DNA of 64,000 bases from Actinoplanes cyaneus (GCF_016862095.1 NZ_BOMH01000019.1:62001-126000); one strand, 5' to 3'. Shown: positions 42,141-51,819, counted from the first letter of the stretch. Translations and numbers: made by a program. Notes: generated by a model not told the origin, from the sequence alone.

Positions 42141-44007
42141 ACGTGCTGCCCCGCCCGACCACCGACTGCACGGCGATCCCGCCGCCGTGGTCGCGCACGA
42201 TGTCCCGGACGATCGCGAGGCCGAGCCCCGGCCCCTGAACCGCCTGGTCCATGGCGTTGCCGGCCCGGTGGAACGGCGTGAACAGCCCGGGCACGTCCTC
42301 CGCCGGGATCCCGATGCCGGTGTCGGTCACCATGATCGTCGCGGTGTGCTCGTTCGCGCCGCAGCTCCAGGTCACGCTGCCGCCGGGCGCGGTGAACTTG
42401 ATCGCGTTCTCCAGCAGCTTGCGCAGTGCCCGCTGCAGTTGGGTGCGGTCGCCGCGGACCCAGGACGGCTCGGCGTCGAACGTGACCACCAGTTCCTTGG
42501 CGTGCGCCGCGGCGTTCAGCTCGTGGTGCACGGTGGTGGCCAGCGCGGCCAGGTCGAGCGGCTCGGCCGTCGCCTCCGCGGCGGTCGCCGGGCGGTCCAG
42601 CAGCAGCAGGTCGTTGATCGTGTCCTGCAGGCGGTGCGCGTTGCGCAGGACCGCCGCGAGACAGCGGTTCTGCATCGGCGTCAGCTCCTCGTCCTCGTCG
42701 ACGAGCATCTCGGTGTACCCGAGGATACTGGTCAGCGGCGTGCGCAGCTCGTGCGTGACGGTCTGGATGAAGACGTCCTTGCGCTGGTCCAGCATCCGCA
42801 GCTCGCTGATCAGCAGGTCCTGCTGGATGCGGACGCCGCGCTGACGCAACGCGCGCTCGATCTCCCGCGCCACGCTGGTCATCAGGCGCCGCTCGGGGTC
42901 GGTGAAGCCGGGCAGGAACTCGCGCACGACCAGCAGATGTCCGCCGGGGCACTCGCTGTCGCCGCCCAGCGCCACGGCCAGGCCGCCGCCGCACGGGACG
43001 GGACGGCCGACCGGCACGGCGGCCAGCTCCGCCGCGACCCCCGGCTCGAGGTCGGGCGCGGTCTCCGGCCAGCGCGTCCGGATCCGGCCGGCGCCGGGCA
43101 CGAACAGGTCGCCGTAGACCGCGTCGGCCGCGAGCGCGCCGCCGATCCGGGTCACGACCCGATGCCCGATGGTCGCCGCGTCGGTCTCCTCCTGCTGCAG
43201 CTCGCCGGCGACCGCCTGGCGCAACCACGCGCGGGCGGTCCGGGCCTGCTCCGCGGCGAGAAGCTCCTCGGTCTGCGCCGCAAGATCGTTCAAGGCGTCG
43301 ATCACGGTACGGAGTTCCGCCGCGCCCGTCGTCTCGGCCCGCGCCGAGAGGTCCCCGCCGGTCAGGCGCCGAATGGTGTCGCCGACCCGGGCGAGCGGGA
43401 CCAGCAGTTCGCGCCGGCTGACCCGGACGAGCAGGTAGCCGACGCCGAGCACGGCCAGCACGAGCGCGACGGAGACGATCCCGAGGAGCCGTTCGGTACG
43501 CCGGTTGCCGGCCGTCTCGGCGCGCAGCTCGGCGTCGATCGCGTCGTCGGCGGCCGCGTTGAGTGTGCGGAGCCGGTCGAAGAGCAGCTTGCCGAGCGCG
43601 GCTCGGGTGTCCGAGGCGTCCGCGGGCCTCGTCGTGACCCCCGCGGCGTACTGCCCGGTCCAGTCCTGGGCCGCCTGCCGTTCGGCCTCGATCAGCTCGC
43701 GGGCCTGCGGGTCGCGGGTCTGCCGGCCGGCACGGTCCAGCGCGACGAGCGCGGCGCTGCGCCCGCTCTCGTACGGGTCCAGGAACAGCTTCTCGCCGCT
43801 GAGCTGGTAGCCGCGGACCGCGGTCTCCGCGTCGGTCATCCGCTGCAGAGCGTCCGCGTTGGCCTCGCGGGCCGCACCGATCCTGGCGGTGGTCCGCTGG
43901 TGCTCCTCGCGCACCCCGGCGCCGACCCCGAACGGCACCGCGAGCAACGCCGTGAACAGCACCAGCAGGACGGCGAAGCCCACGCTGAGCCGCCGCTGCA
44001 GCCTCAT
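42082..44007 (-). CDS. Sensor histidine kinase with CHASE3 and HAMP domains
   Basis: A 641-residue membrane kinase. Order: membrane segment (about 6-26), an extracellular CHASE3-type helical sensor (about 30-165; ADALQRMTDAETAVRGYQLSG), a second segment (about 172-192), HAMP (about 193-245), a GAF-like region (about 265-395), HisKA with HELRTPL (about 415-425), and HATPase boxes LLENAIKF, DTGIGIP and GPGLGLA. It has a short Pro/Val tail. No response regulator is adjacent, so it is an orphan. GAGGAG lies about 9 nt before the ATG. It overlaps cydC tail to tail, but a functional link to respiration is only a possibility. Confidence 0.9.
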   Translation of the reverse strand: MRLQRRLSVGFAVLLVLFTALLAVPFGVGAGVREEHQRTTARIGAAREANADALQRMTDAETAVRGYQLSGEKLFLDPYESGRSAALVALDRAGRQTRDPQARELIEAERQAAQDWTGQYAAGVTTRPADASDTRAALGKLLFDRLRTLNAAADDAIDAELRAETAGNRRTERLLGIVSVALVLAVLGVGYLLVRVSRRELLVPLARVGDTIRRLTGGDLSARAETTGAAELRTVIDALNDLAAQTEELLAAEQARTARAWLRQAVAGELQQEETDAATIGHRVVTRIGGALAADAVYGDLFVPGAGRIRTRWPETAPDLEPGVAAELAAVPVGRPVPCGGGLAVALGGDSECPGGHLLVVREFLPGFTDPERRLMTSVAREIERALRQRGVRIQQDLLISELRMLDQRKDVFIQTVTHELRTPLTSILGYTEMLVDEDEELTPMQNRCLAAVLRNAHRLQDTINDLLLLDRPATAAEATAEPLDLAALATTVHHELNAAAHAKELVVTFDAEPSWVRGDRTQLQRALRKLLENAIKFTAPGGSVTWSCGANEHTATIMVTDTGIGIPAEDVPGLFTPFHRAGNAMDQAVQGPGLGLAIVRDIVRDHGGGIAVQSVVGRGSTFTVTLPTVPAPVPVPVPAS

Positions 44008-44493
44008 CGGCCGAGCTCCTCGGGACCGGTCATGTTCCTCACATCGGCAGGCTCCCGCCCGCAGATGAGTCCGGCTGTCCATTCGGTGGAGGGCACCCTC
44101 GTCCGGGTGACCGAGGACGGCGGGGGAAACGGCCGGTGGAAGCGATTTCTGAGAGATCTCTGGACTTCGTTACCGATCCGTAACCAACGATGGCGCGTAT
44201 ACCTGTGGTGACCACCACATCGGTGAACCTGGGCTGATTGTCGGGTTTACAGCCGGAATACCGGACACCACGGGCAGGCACCTCACGCACAGTGACCGGT
44301 TTCGAGTGACGCGGGTTACTGACTAGTAGCTCCGGCCCTTGTAGTCACCGTGCAGGAGCGGCAACATTTCCCGAACGTTACGACGACGGCATCGACTCGC
44401 CTCACTGTCGCCGGTTGGCCAGTGCCGCCCGTCGATGCGAGCCGTTGACAGTGTGACCGTCTGAGCCGTCATCACTTTTCTATAGGAGGATCC
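44008..44493. other. 486-bp gene-free spacer upstream of the DUF6230 gene
   Basis: No coding potential that I trust. It contains the palindrome AGAGATCTCT (44152-44161), the inverted repeat GTTAC-N6-GTAAC (44169-44184) and an exact TTGACA (44445-44450) without a clear -10. It presumably holds promoters for both divergent neighbours. Confidence 0.5.
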
Positions 44494-45135
44494 GTGGAGG
44501 ATTCGCAGAGCGTTCCGGCCGCCGGACGCACCAACTGGCGCCGGTTCGCCGTCGCGGTGGGCGTTCCCGCCGCCGTGGCGGGTGGCCTGGTTGTCGCGCT
44601 GAGCACGGGCGCGCTGGCCGCGAACTTCGCCATCTCCGGCCAGCAGTTCAAGCTGTCGGCCGACACGCTCGAGGGCGAGGGCTTCACCCAGTACAGCAGC
44701 GCCCTTCCGACCGGCGGCGGCTCGGTCAAGCCGGCCGCCATGTCCGGCATCGGCTCGGCCACCATCACCGACCTGTGCCAGTCGGTCTCGCAGGTGACCC
44801 CGCTCGGCCGGATCACCCTGCAGATCCGGGCCGCGAAGGACGTTCCGGACAGCGCGAGCGACGCCCAGAAGGTCGAGGCGACGAACCTGCTGATCGGCAT
44901 GACCGAGCTGTCGGGTGACGCGACCTTCACCAAGATCGAGATCGGCCGCGACGCCACCACGCTGAACAAGGCCGGCGACGCCAAGGGCGACACCGTCGGC
45001 GGCTTCGGCCAGCAGGCGGACCACGTCACCATCCACAACCTCAAGCAGACGGCCTACTCGACGTCGGCCTCGACGTTCAAGCTGACCGGCATGAGCCTGC
45101 GGCTGCTGACCGGCGACGGCAACGAGTGCTACTGA
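44494..45135 (+). CDS. DUF6230 family exported/membrane-anchored protein
   Basis: A 213-residue protein with a basic N-terminus (TNWRRF), one membrane segment or signal anchor (about 20-42) and an extracytoplasmic domain (about 43-213) starting ANFAISGQQFKLSADTLEG. This matches the DUF6230 family, common in actinobacteria and of unknown function. AGGAGGA lies just before the GTG start. The adjacent DUF6114 gene is its regular partner. A hairpin separates the two, so the downstream gene may be expressed at a lower level. Confidence 0.85.
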   Translation: MEDSQSVPAAGRTNWRRFAVAVGVPAAVAGGLVVALSTGALAANFAISGQQFKLSADTLEGEGFTQYSSALPTGGGSVKPAAMSGIGSATITDLCQSVSQVTPLGRITLQIRAAKDVPDSASDAQKVEATNLLIGMTELSGDATFTKIEIGRDATTLNKAGDAKGDTVGGFGQQADHVTIHNLKQTAYSTSASTFKLTGMSLRLLTGDGNECY

Positions 45136-45147
45136 TCTAGCTCCATC

Positions 45148-45175
45148 GGGGCTCGCGGCACCTTCCGCGAGCCCC
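45148..45175 (+). terminator. Hairpin between the DUF6230 and DUF6114 genes
   Basis: GGGGCTCGCGG (45148-45158) and CCGCGAGCCCC (45165-45175) pair perfectly with a 6-nt loop; only three T residues follow shortly after, so partial termination (attenuation) is likely. Confidence 0.65.
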
Positions 45176-45214
45176 ACCCTTTGCTCTGAGTTGAAGAACG
45201 TTTGTGGAGGACGA

Positions 45215-46876
45215 GTGGCGACGGACGATTTCTGGAGCAAGTTCCGCCGGTGGCGGCGGGCGCGGCCCTTCTGGGGCGGCTTGTTCCTCGTGCTGTCGGG
45301 CCTGGAGCTCTTCTGGAGCTCGAACATGGATCTCGCCAACATCGAGATTCACATCGGCCCGCAGGGCTTCCTCTCCTACGTCCTGCCGGTCCTGATGCTG
45401 ATCTCCGGTGTGCTCGCTTGGTTCTCCCCGGCGCAGCGCATGTTCTACGGCATCATCGGGCTGCTCGCCGCGCTCTACTCGTTCATCGGCCTGAACCTCG
45501 GCGGCTGGTTCATCGGCATGATCCTCGGCATCGTCGGCGGCGCGCTGACCATCGCCTGGACGCAGCAGGCGCCTCCGCCCGGCAACAAGCTCCAGGGCCC
45601 GGCCGAGTTCTCCGGCCCGCCGCAGTTCGCCGGCCCGCAGGGTGGTCACCCCGAGGACGCTCCCGGTGAGACCACGCAGCAGATCCAGGTCGCCGGGCAC
45701 GACGACCGCCCGCACCAGCCTGTTCCCGCGGTCAGCGACCCGAGCATCCTCCCCGGCTTCGAGGAGCCGCGCAGCGCGGCCCCGGCCCCGGCGGACCCCG
45801 CCGAAGGCCCGCACGGTGACCTGCCCGGCCCGCGCCGGGGGCTCAACCGCAAGGCGCTCGCCCTGATCCTGGTGCCCGCCTTCGTCGGCGGCACGTTCCT
45901 GGTCGGCAGCCGCCTGCCCGCCAGCGCCGACGACGAGTGCCCGGCCGGTCTGCCCTCGATCTCGGCTCCCGCCACCTCGAAGTCCGCGGGCGCGCCGTCG
46001 TCGGCGGCCGCCAAGGCGTCGTCCTCCGCCAAGACCGGCGACAAGACCGACGGCAAGGCCGCGACCACCGCGCCGGCCGCCAAGGACGACGACAAGGACG
46101 GGGCGACCACCGCGGCCTCCGCCAGTGCGTCCGCCTCGGCGGCCGCCGCCGCGGAAGAGGAGAGCGGCGGACTCCTCGACGGCGTCCAGGACGTGGTCGA
46201 CGGCCTCGGCAACCTGCTCGGCATCGGCGACGACGAGGAGTCGTCCACTCCGAGCGCGTCGCCGTCGGCGTCGGCGACCGGTTCGGCCGCCGCGGAGCCG
46301 ACCACCACCACGACGGCCACCGCGCCGGCCGCCGGCGCCAGCGCCACGGCCCCGTCCGCCGGGGTCACCCCCAGCAGGACGACCGCCAGCAGCGCGCCCG
46401 CTTCCAGCGACGACATCATCCCGTGCCTCGGCGCCCGCCAGCAGGGCAAGATCGCCGACGACGGTGGCATCCCCCGCTCGGCGATCAAGCCGGGCGTCAT
46501 GAAGGTCAGCTCGCTGACGATGATCAACTCCACCTACGAGGGCGTGGCGGACGTCCCCACCGCCAAAGGCGTGATCAAGTCGCTGCAGTTCAACATGCAG
46601 GAGGCGATCAACGAGCCGTTCAGCCTCACGATCGCCGAGCCGGGCGGTGGCACCACCACGATCAAGAGCGCCAAGCTGACGACGACGGGCACCGTCCGCT
46701 TCTACACCCCGAAGTTCACCGGCAACCTGTTCGGCGTCATCCCGGTGACCTTCACCCCGGAGCAGCCGCCGCCGCTGACCCTGCCGATCCTCTGGTTCAC
46801 GAACGTGACGATCGACCTGGCCTTCGTCAGCTGCGACAAGCTCACCGCCGCCCCGATCCAGATCACCGAGAGCTGA
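45215..46876 (+). CDS. DUF6114 domain protein with long Ala/Ser/Thr linker
   Basis: A 553-residue membrane protein. The DUF6114 region (about 1-115) has four hydrophobic segments (FWGGLFLVLSGLELFW, YVLPVLMLISGVLAWF, MFYGIIGLLAALYSFIG, WFIGMILGIVGGALTIAW). A Pro-rich loop, another membrane segment (about 208-228), a long Ala/Ser/Thr/Glu low-complexity stalk (about 245-405) and a C-terminal folded domain (about 410-553), probably outside the cell, follow. It is the partner of the DUF6230 protein; an envelope role is likely but unproved. GTG start with GGAGG 4 nt upstream. Confidence 0.82.
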   Translation: MATDDFWSKFRRWRRARPFWGGLFLVLSGLELFWSSNMDLANIEIHIGPQGFLSYVLPVLMLISGVLAWFSPAQRMFYGIIGLLAALYSFIGLNLGGWFIGMILGIVGGALTIAWTQQAPPPGNKLQGPAEFSGPPQFAGPQGGHPEDAPGETTQQIQVAGHDDRPHQPVPAVSDPSILPGFEEPRSAAPAPADPAEGPHGDLPGPRRGLNRKALALILVPAFVGGTFLVGSRLPASADDECPAGLPSISAPATSKSAGAPSSAAAKASSSAKTGDKTDGKAATTAPAAKDDDKDGATTAASASASASAAAAAEEESGGLLDGVQDVVDGLGNLLGIGDDEESSTPSASPSASATGSAAAEPTTTTTATAPAAGASATAPSAGVTPSRTTASSAPASSDDIIPCLGARQQGKIADDGGIPRSAIKPGVMKVSSLTMINSTYEGVADVPTAKGVIKSLQFNMQEAINEPFSLTIAEPGGGTTTIKSAKLTTTGTVRFYTPKFTGNLFGVIPVTFTPEQPPPLTLPILWFTNVTIDLAFVSCDKLTAAPIQITES

Positions 46877-46896
46877 CCCGGCTCCACCCTGTCACG

Positions 46897-46927
46897 ACGG
46901 CCCCGGCGGACTCGCCGGGGCCGTTTT
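46897..46927 (+). terminator. Intrinsic terminator after the DUF6114 gene
   Basis: ACGGCCCCGGCG (46897-46908), loop GACT, CGCCGGGGCCGT (46913-46924): a perfect 12-bp stem running into TTTT. It lies 21 nt after the stop codon. Confidence 0.88.
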
Positions 46928-47159
46928 CGATCACTGGCGTCCTCGATCCGGGTGCGCTCCCGTCCCGCAAGGTCACGATCCGCCGGCCGGCCGCGCCAGA
47001 CGCTGAGCGGACGCGCGGGCGAGGCCTCCGGTGCGTACCGCGAAGACGCCTTTGCCCGACGCCGTGCCGCAGGCGGCGCATCGGCGGACTGCCGCACTTC
47101 GCGTGTCGCGCGACACAGGCTGTGGTGGGCCCGGCAATCGAAACGTAATACTCCCCGCC

Positions 47160-49070
47160 ATGGTTACGAACGTGTCGTTCGGCGTGCTCGGCCCGGTGGA
47201 AGCCTGGGCCGGCGACCGCCGGCTCAGGCTCGGGCCGCCGCAGCAACGCACGGTTCTCGCCGCCATCCTGCTGAACGAGGGCCTGGTGGCCTCGGTCGGG
47301 CACCTGGTCGAGGCGCTGTGGGGCGAGGAACCCCCGGCCGGGGCGGTCAAGACGGTCCGCACCTATGTCTCCCGGATCCGGGCGGTGCTGGAGCCGGCCG
47401 GCGCCCAGATCGAGTCCGAGTCCGGCGGCTATCAGCTGCGGGTCCCGCCGGATCGCTTCGACCTGGCCCGGTTCCGCGAGCTGACCGCCGGGCTGTCGGC
47501 TCCCGGCCCGGCGGGCGATCGGGCGCAACGGGCGCGGCAGGCCCTGCAGACGTTCCGCGGCGAGCCGCTGGCCGGGTTGAGCGGGGAATGGGCGCAGGCC
47601 CAGCGCAGCCGGCTCTCCTACCTGCGCGCGGCCGTGATCGAGGCCCAATTCGCCGCCGAGCTGGAAGCGGGACGCCACACCGAGGTCATCGCCGAGCTCC
47701 CCCGGGCCATCCAGGAGTTCCCGTTCCGGGAGCGGCTCCGCGAGCTGCACATCCTGGCTCTCTACCAGGCCGGGCTGCGGGCCGAGGCGTTCGTCACCCA
47801 CCGGGCGGTGCTGAAACTGCTCAGTGAGGAGCTCGGCGTCGAGCCGATGCCGGCCCTGCGGGATCTGCATCGCCGGATGGTCGAGGGCGACCCCACGCTG
47901 GCCCCGCCGGAGAGGTCCCCGGTGGTCGTGCCGCGGCAGCCGGGAGTCATGCCGCGACAGCCGGAAGTCATGCCGCGACAGCCGGAGGTCGCACCGCGGG
48001 AGATCCTGCCCGAGATCTCGCTGCGGCCACCGCCCCGGGTCACCGAGTTCATCGGCCGTGAGGCGGTGGTCGCCGAGCTGACCGGCCTGCTGCGCGACCC
48101 GGGCCGGCCGGTGCTGATCGGCATCGACGGCCTCGCCGGCATCGGGAAGACGGCCCTGGCGGTGCACGTCAGCACCCTGGTGCGCGATGCCTTCCCGGAC
48201 GGGGTGTTCATGATCGACCTCGGCGGCGCCGGGGGCCTGCCGGTCGAGCCGGCTGCAGTGCTCCGCCACCTGATGAGCCGGTTCGGCATCTCCGAGTCGG
48301 CCATCCCACCGGACCTGAGCTGCCGCTCCCAGCTGTGGCGCAACCTGTTGTCACAACGCCGGGTGCTGCTCGTCCTCGACGCCGCCGCCGACAGCTCGCA
48401 GCTGGCGCCACTGATCCCGGAGACCCCGGGGAGCGCCATGATCGTCACCAACTGGTACCGGCACCGCGACGTCCCCGGAGTTCGCTGGACGACGCTGGGC
48501 GGGCTCGGGCACGACGACGCGTGGCGGCTGCTGGAGCGCTCGGTGGACCCGGCTCGCCTGCGCCGGGATCCGGAACCGGTCAACCGGCTCATCGAACTGG
48601 CCTCGGGCCACCCGGTTCCGCTGCGGGTGGTCGCGAACCACCTCCTCGCCCACCCGCAAGCCACCATGGCCGAGGCCGAACACCACATTCGCGACGAGTA
48701 CAGCTCGCTGATCATCGCCCACCTGGACAGCCTGGACGCGCGATGGCGCGACCGCAGGCCGTACTGGAAGCTCGAGCCGGACGCCCAGCGGGCTCTGCGG
48801 CTGCTCGCCGGCCTCAACGTGATCGACATGTCGTCCGGCCTGGCCGCCCATGTGCTGGAGATTCCGCAGGACCGTGCCCGGCAGATCCTGGCCCGGCTCG
48901 CCGACTTCCACCTCGTCGAGGCCGGTGGCGCCGATCGGTACGGCTTCTCGCCCTTCACCCGGGCCGCCGCCCGGCGGTGGTCGCTGGAGTCCGATTCCCC
49001 GGCGGCTCGTGACACCGTGCGGCGCCGCGGCGCCGAGTACGTGGCGCGGAACGGATCACTCTTCGCCTGA
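47160..49070 (+). CDS. SARP-type regulator with NB-ARC-like ATPase domain
   Basis: A 636-residue regulator. An OmpR-like winged helix (about 1-95; VLGPVEAWAGDRRLRLGPPQQRT) is followed by a bacterial transcriptional activation domain (about 98-245; YRAEAFVTHRAVLKLLSEELGVEP-type end), a linker with three PRQPxVMPRQPEV repeats (about 257-280), and an NB-ARC ATPase (about 295-540; Walker A GLAGIGKTAL, Walker B VLLVLDAA). There is no C-terminal TPR array, unlike the longest AfsR-type proteins. Such proteins activate secondary metabolite genes. TAATAC (47146-47151) just ahead of the ATG hints at a leaderless mRNA. No target gene is adjacent; the carrier-protein operon is a distant candidate. Confidence 0.9.
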   Translation: MVTNVSFGVLGPVEAWAGDRRLRLGPPQQRTVLAAILLNEGLVASVGHLVEALWGEEPPAGAVKTVRTYVSRIRAVLEPAGAQIESESGGYQLRVPPDRFDLARFRELTAGLSAPGPAGDRAQRARQALQTFRGEPLAGLSGEWAQAQRSRLSYLRAAVIEAQFAAELEAGRHTEVIAELPRAIQEFPFRERLRELHILALYQAGLRAEAFVTHRAVLKLLSEELGVEPMPALRDLHRRMVEGDPTLAPPERSPVVVPRQPGVMPRQPEVMPRQPEVAPREILPEISLRPPPRVTEFIGREAVVAELTGLLRDPGRPVLIGIDGLAGIGKTALAVHVSTLVRDAFPDGVFMIDLGGAGGLPVEPAAVLRHLMSRFGISESAIPPDLSCRSQLWRNLLSQRRVLLVLDAAADSSQLAPLIPETPGSAMIVTNWYRHRDVPGVRWTTLGGLGHDDAWRLLERSVDPARLRRDPEPVNRLIELASGHPVPLRVVANHLLAHPQATMAEAEHHIRDEYSSLIIAHLDSLDARWRDRRPYWKLEPDAQRALRLLAGLNVIDMSSGLAAHVLEIPQDRARQILARLADFHLVEAGGADRYGFSPFTRAAARRWSLESDSPAARDTVRRRGAEYVARNGSLFA

Positions 49071-49075
49071 CTCCC

Positions 49076-49104
49076 CGGTCCCGGGGCTGACCGGCCCGGG
49101 ACCG
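49076..49104. terminator. Hairpin between convergent SARP and GH63 genes
   Basis: CGGTCCCGGG (49076-49085) and CCCGGGACCG (49095-49104) are perfect 10-bp arms with a 9-nt loop, placed between two converging genes; no T-run, so probably a bidirectional GC-rich terminator. Confidence 0.6.
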
Positions 49105-49116
49105 AGGAGCGCACGG

Positions 49117-51819
49117 TCACTGCTTCTGGTCGCCGGCGGACGGGAAGAGCCCGGACATCCGGTGTTCCAGCAGCTCGTGCCCCGACAGGCCGGCGAACAG
49201 ATTGGGCAGCAGCGCCACCAGAGCGGTCCAGCCGGTCTGGTGGGACGCGCCGAGGCCCGCGCCGTTGTCGCCGTGGAAGTACTCGGAGAACGTGATCAGA
49301 TCGCGCCAGTGCTCGGTGGCGAAGATCTGCTGGCCTCCGTTGCAGGGCCGGTGTCCGTCCGCGCCGGGCAGGAAGATCCCGGTCAGCCGGTCGGAGATCT
49401 CCCGGGCGACCTCGAACAGCGTCATCCGGTTGCCGGAGCCGGTCGGGCACTCGACGGTGAAGTCGTCGCCGTAGCCGACGTACAGGTTGAGCAGCGAGCG
49501 CACGATCAGCATGTTGACCGGGAACCAGATCGGCCCCCGCCAGTTGGAGTTGCCGCCGAACAGGCCGCTGTCGGACTCGGCCGGCAGGTACGACACCCGC
49601 AGCGTCTCGCCGCCCACCGGGAACTCGAACGGGTGGTCGGCGTGGTGACGCGAGAGCGACCTGATCCCGTACCCGCTCAGGAACTCGCCCGGATCCAGCA
49701 GCCTTGCCAGGATGCGGCGCAGCCGGTCCTCGTCGAAGAACGCCAGCAGGTGCTCGCCGTCCTCACCCGCCATGCGGCCGGGGGTCAGCACCGAGCTGAC
49801 GCTGGGATGCCGGGACACGAAGTCCCGGGCGTTCGCCAGCAGCTGCGGGAACCGCGCGACCAGCGCCGGGTCGTACACGGTGGCCGCGGCCAGCGGCAGC
49901 AGCCCCACCATCGAGCGGATCCGCATGTGGCGGGCCTCGCCGTCGGGCAGCCGCAGCAGGTCGTAGAAGAAGCCGTCCTCCTCGTCCCACAGGGTCGCGT
50001 TGCCGGTCTTGCGGTTCACCGCGACCGCGATCCAGGCGAAGTGCTCGAAGTACGCCTGGGCCTGCTCGACGTAGATCGGGTCGTGCACCGACAGCTCCAG
50101 GGCGATCTGCAGCATGCTCTGGCAGTACAGCGCCATCCACGCGGTGCCGTCGGCCTGGTCCAGGGTGCCGCCGCCGGGCAGTGTCGTGCTGTTGCGGTCG
50201 AAGACGCCGATGTTGTCCAGGCCGAGGAAGCCGCCCTGGAAGACGTTGTTGCCGTCGGCGTCCTTGCGGTTGACCCACCAGCTGAGGTTGCGGGCCAGCT
50301 GCTGGAAGATGCTTTCCAGCCAGGCGTGGTCACCCTCGCCGCCGTTGCGCGCCTTGTCCAGCTCGTAGACCAGGTGGGCGGCCCAGGCGTGCACCGGCGG
50401 ATTCACGTCGCCGAAGTTCCACTCGTACGCCGGGATCTGCCCGTTGGGGTGCATGAAGCGCCGGCTCAGCAGCAGGTTCAGCTGGCTCTTGGCCAGCCCG
50501 ACGTCGACCATGCTCAGCGCCACCGACTGGAAGCCCAGGTCCCACGCCGCGAACCAGGGGTACTCCCACTTGTCCGGCATCGAGATCACGTCGTGGCTGA
50601 TCATGTGGAACCACTCGCCGTTGCGCACCGGTCCGGCCGCCAGCGGGTCCAGGCCGTGCCCGGTCAGCCAGCGCTCGACGTCGTACCCGTAGTACTGCTT
50701 GCTCCACAGCAGGCCGGCCAGCGACTGCCGCGCCACCTGCCGCTGCGGCTCGCTCAGTTGCGCGGCGAGCGCCTGGTCGTAGAACTCGTCGGCCTCGGCG
50801 CGGCGCCGCTCGATCAGCTCGTCGAAGGCCGCTTCCGTGAGGCCGGTGGCCGGCTCCTCGCCGAGCCGCACCCGGACCGCGGCCGAGCCACCCGACGGCA
50901 CGGTCAGAGTGAAGTCGGCGGCCACCTTCGTGCCGGTGTGCCCGGGGTTGACCGCGCCGGTCTCGCCGTGCACGACGTAGCGGTCCACGGCGTCCTTGAC
51001 GTACCGGCCGCCGTCCTGCCGGCCGAAGACCCGCTCGGCGTTCGTCTCGTTCTCGGTGAACAGCAGCGGCGGCGCGCCCAGACAGGTCAGCCAGCGCGTG
51101 CCGAGCTGCTCGTGGACGGCCTCGACCGAGCCGTCCACCTCCCGCAGCGACGGTTTCGGAGCCGGCCGGTCCCAGGACCAGACGTTGCGGAACCACAGGG
51201 TCGGCAGCACCCGCAGCGTCGCCTCCCGCGGCCCCCGGTTGTGGACGGTGATCCGGGCGCGGATGTCCTCCGGGCCGGCCTTGGCGTACTCGACCACGAC
51301 GTCGAAGTAGCGGTCCTCGGCGAAGACCCCGGTGTCGATCAGCTCGTACTCGAACTCCTGGCGGCTGCGGGAGCCGTTGACCGCGACCAGGTCCGCGTAC
51401 GGGAACTCGGCCTGCGGGTATTTGTAGACCATCCGCATGTACGAGTGGGTCGGCGTGCCGTCGACGTAGAAGTAGTACTCCTTGACGTCCTCACCGTGGT
51501 TGCCCTCACCGTTGGTCAGCCCGAAGAACCGCTCCTTGAGGATCGGGTCCCGGCCGTTCCACAACGACACCGCCAGGCACAGCCACTGCTCGTCGTCGCA
51601 GAACCCGGCGATGCCGTCCTCACCCCACCGGTACGCGCGGGAGCGTGCCATGTCGTGACTCAGGTAGGACCAGGCGTCGCCGCCCGCGCTGAAGTCCTCA
51701 CGGACCGTGCCCCACTGCCGGTCGCTGACGTACGGCCCCCAGCGGCGCCACGCCGCGGCGCCGGTGTCGGCATCACGCAGGCGTCGCTGCTCGGCGCCGG
51801 TTGTCTCGGTGTCAGCCAT
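49117..51819 (-). CDS. GH63-like (MGH1-type) glucosidase
   Basis: A 900-residue glycoside hydrolase resembling bacterial GH63/mannosyl-oligosaccharide-glucosidase-type proteins. It has an N-terminal beta-rich domain and an (alpha/alpha)6 barrel from about 380 on (KWEYPWFAAWDLGFQ, IPAYEWNFGDVNPPVHAW, FLGLDNIGVFDRN, NWRGPIWFPVNMLIV). The conserved acidic residues in AAWDLGF and EWNFGD fit the inverting catalytic pair. It lacks a signal peptide and is probably cytoplasmic, cleaving terminal glucose from oligosaccharides or glucosylated small molecules. It lies 134 nt beyond the EthD-like gene on the same strand and may belong to the sugar-oxidation operon or have its own promoter. Confidence 0.85.
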   Translation of the reverse strand: MADTETTGAEQRRLRDADTGAAAWRRWGPYVSDRQWGTVREDFSAGGDAWSYLSHDMARSRAYRWGEDGIAGFCDDEQWLCLAVSLWNGRDPILKERFFGLTNGEGNHGEDVKEYYFYVDGTPTHSYMRMVYKYPQAEFPYADLVAVNGSRSRQEFEYELIDTGVFAEDRYFDVVVEYAKAGPEDIRARITVHNRGPREATLRVLPTLWFRNVWSWDRPAPKPSLREVDGSVEAVHEQLGTRWLTCLGAPPLLFTENETNAERVFGRQDGGRYVKDAVDRYVVHGETGAVNPGHTGTKVAADFTLTVPSGGSAAVRVRLGEEPATGLTEAAFDELIERRRAEADEFYDQALAAQLSEPQRQVARQSLAGLLWSKQYYGYDVERWLTGHGLDPLAAGPVRNGEWFHMISHDVISMPDKWEYPWFAAWDLGFQSVALSMVDVGLAKSQLNLLLSRRFMHPNGQIPAYEWNFGDVNPPVHAWAAHLVYELDKARNGGEGDHAWLESIFQQLARNLSWWVNRKDADGNNVFQGGFLGLDNIGVFDRNSTTLPGGGTLDQADGTAWMALYCQSMLQIALELSVHDPIYVEQAQAYFEHFAWIAVAVNRKTGNATLWDEEDGFFYDLLRLPDGEARHMRIRSMVGLLPLAAATVYDPALVARFPQLLANARDFVSRHPSVSSVLTPGRMAGEDGEHLLAFFDEDRLRRILARLLDPGEFLSGYGIRSLSRHHADHPFEFPVGGETLRVSYLPAESDSGLFGGNSNWRGPIWFPVNMLIVRSLLNLYVGYGDDFTVECPTGSGNRMTLFEVAREISDRLTGIFLPGADGHRPCNGGQQIFATEHWRDLITFSEYFHGDNGAGLGASHQTGWTALVALLPNLFAGLSGHELLEHRMSGLFPSAGDQKQ

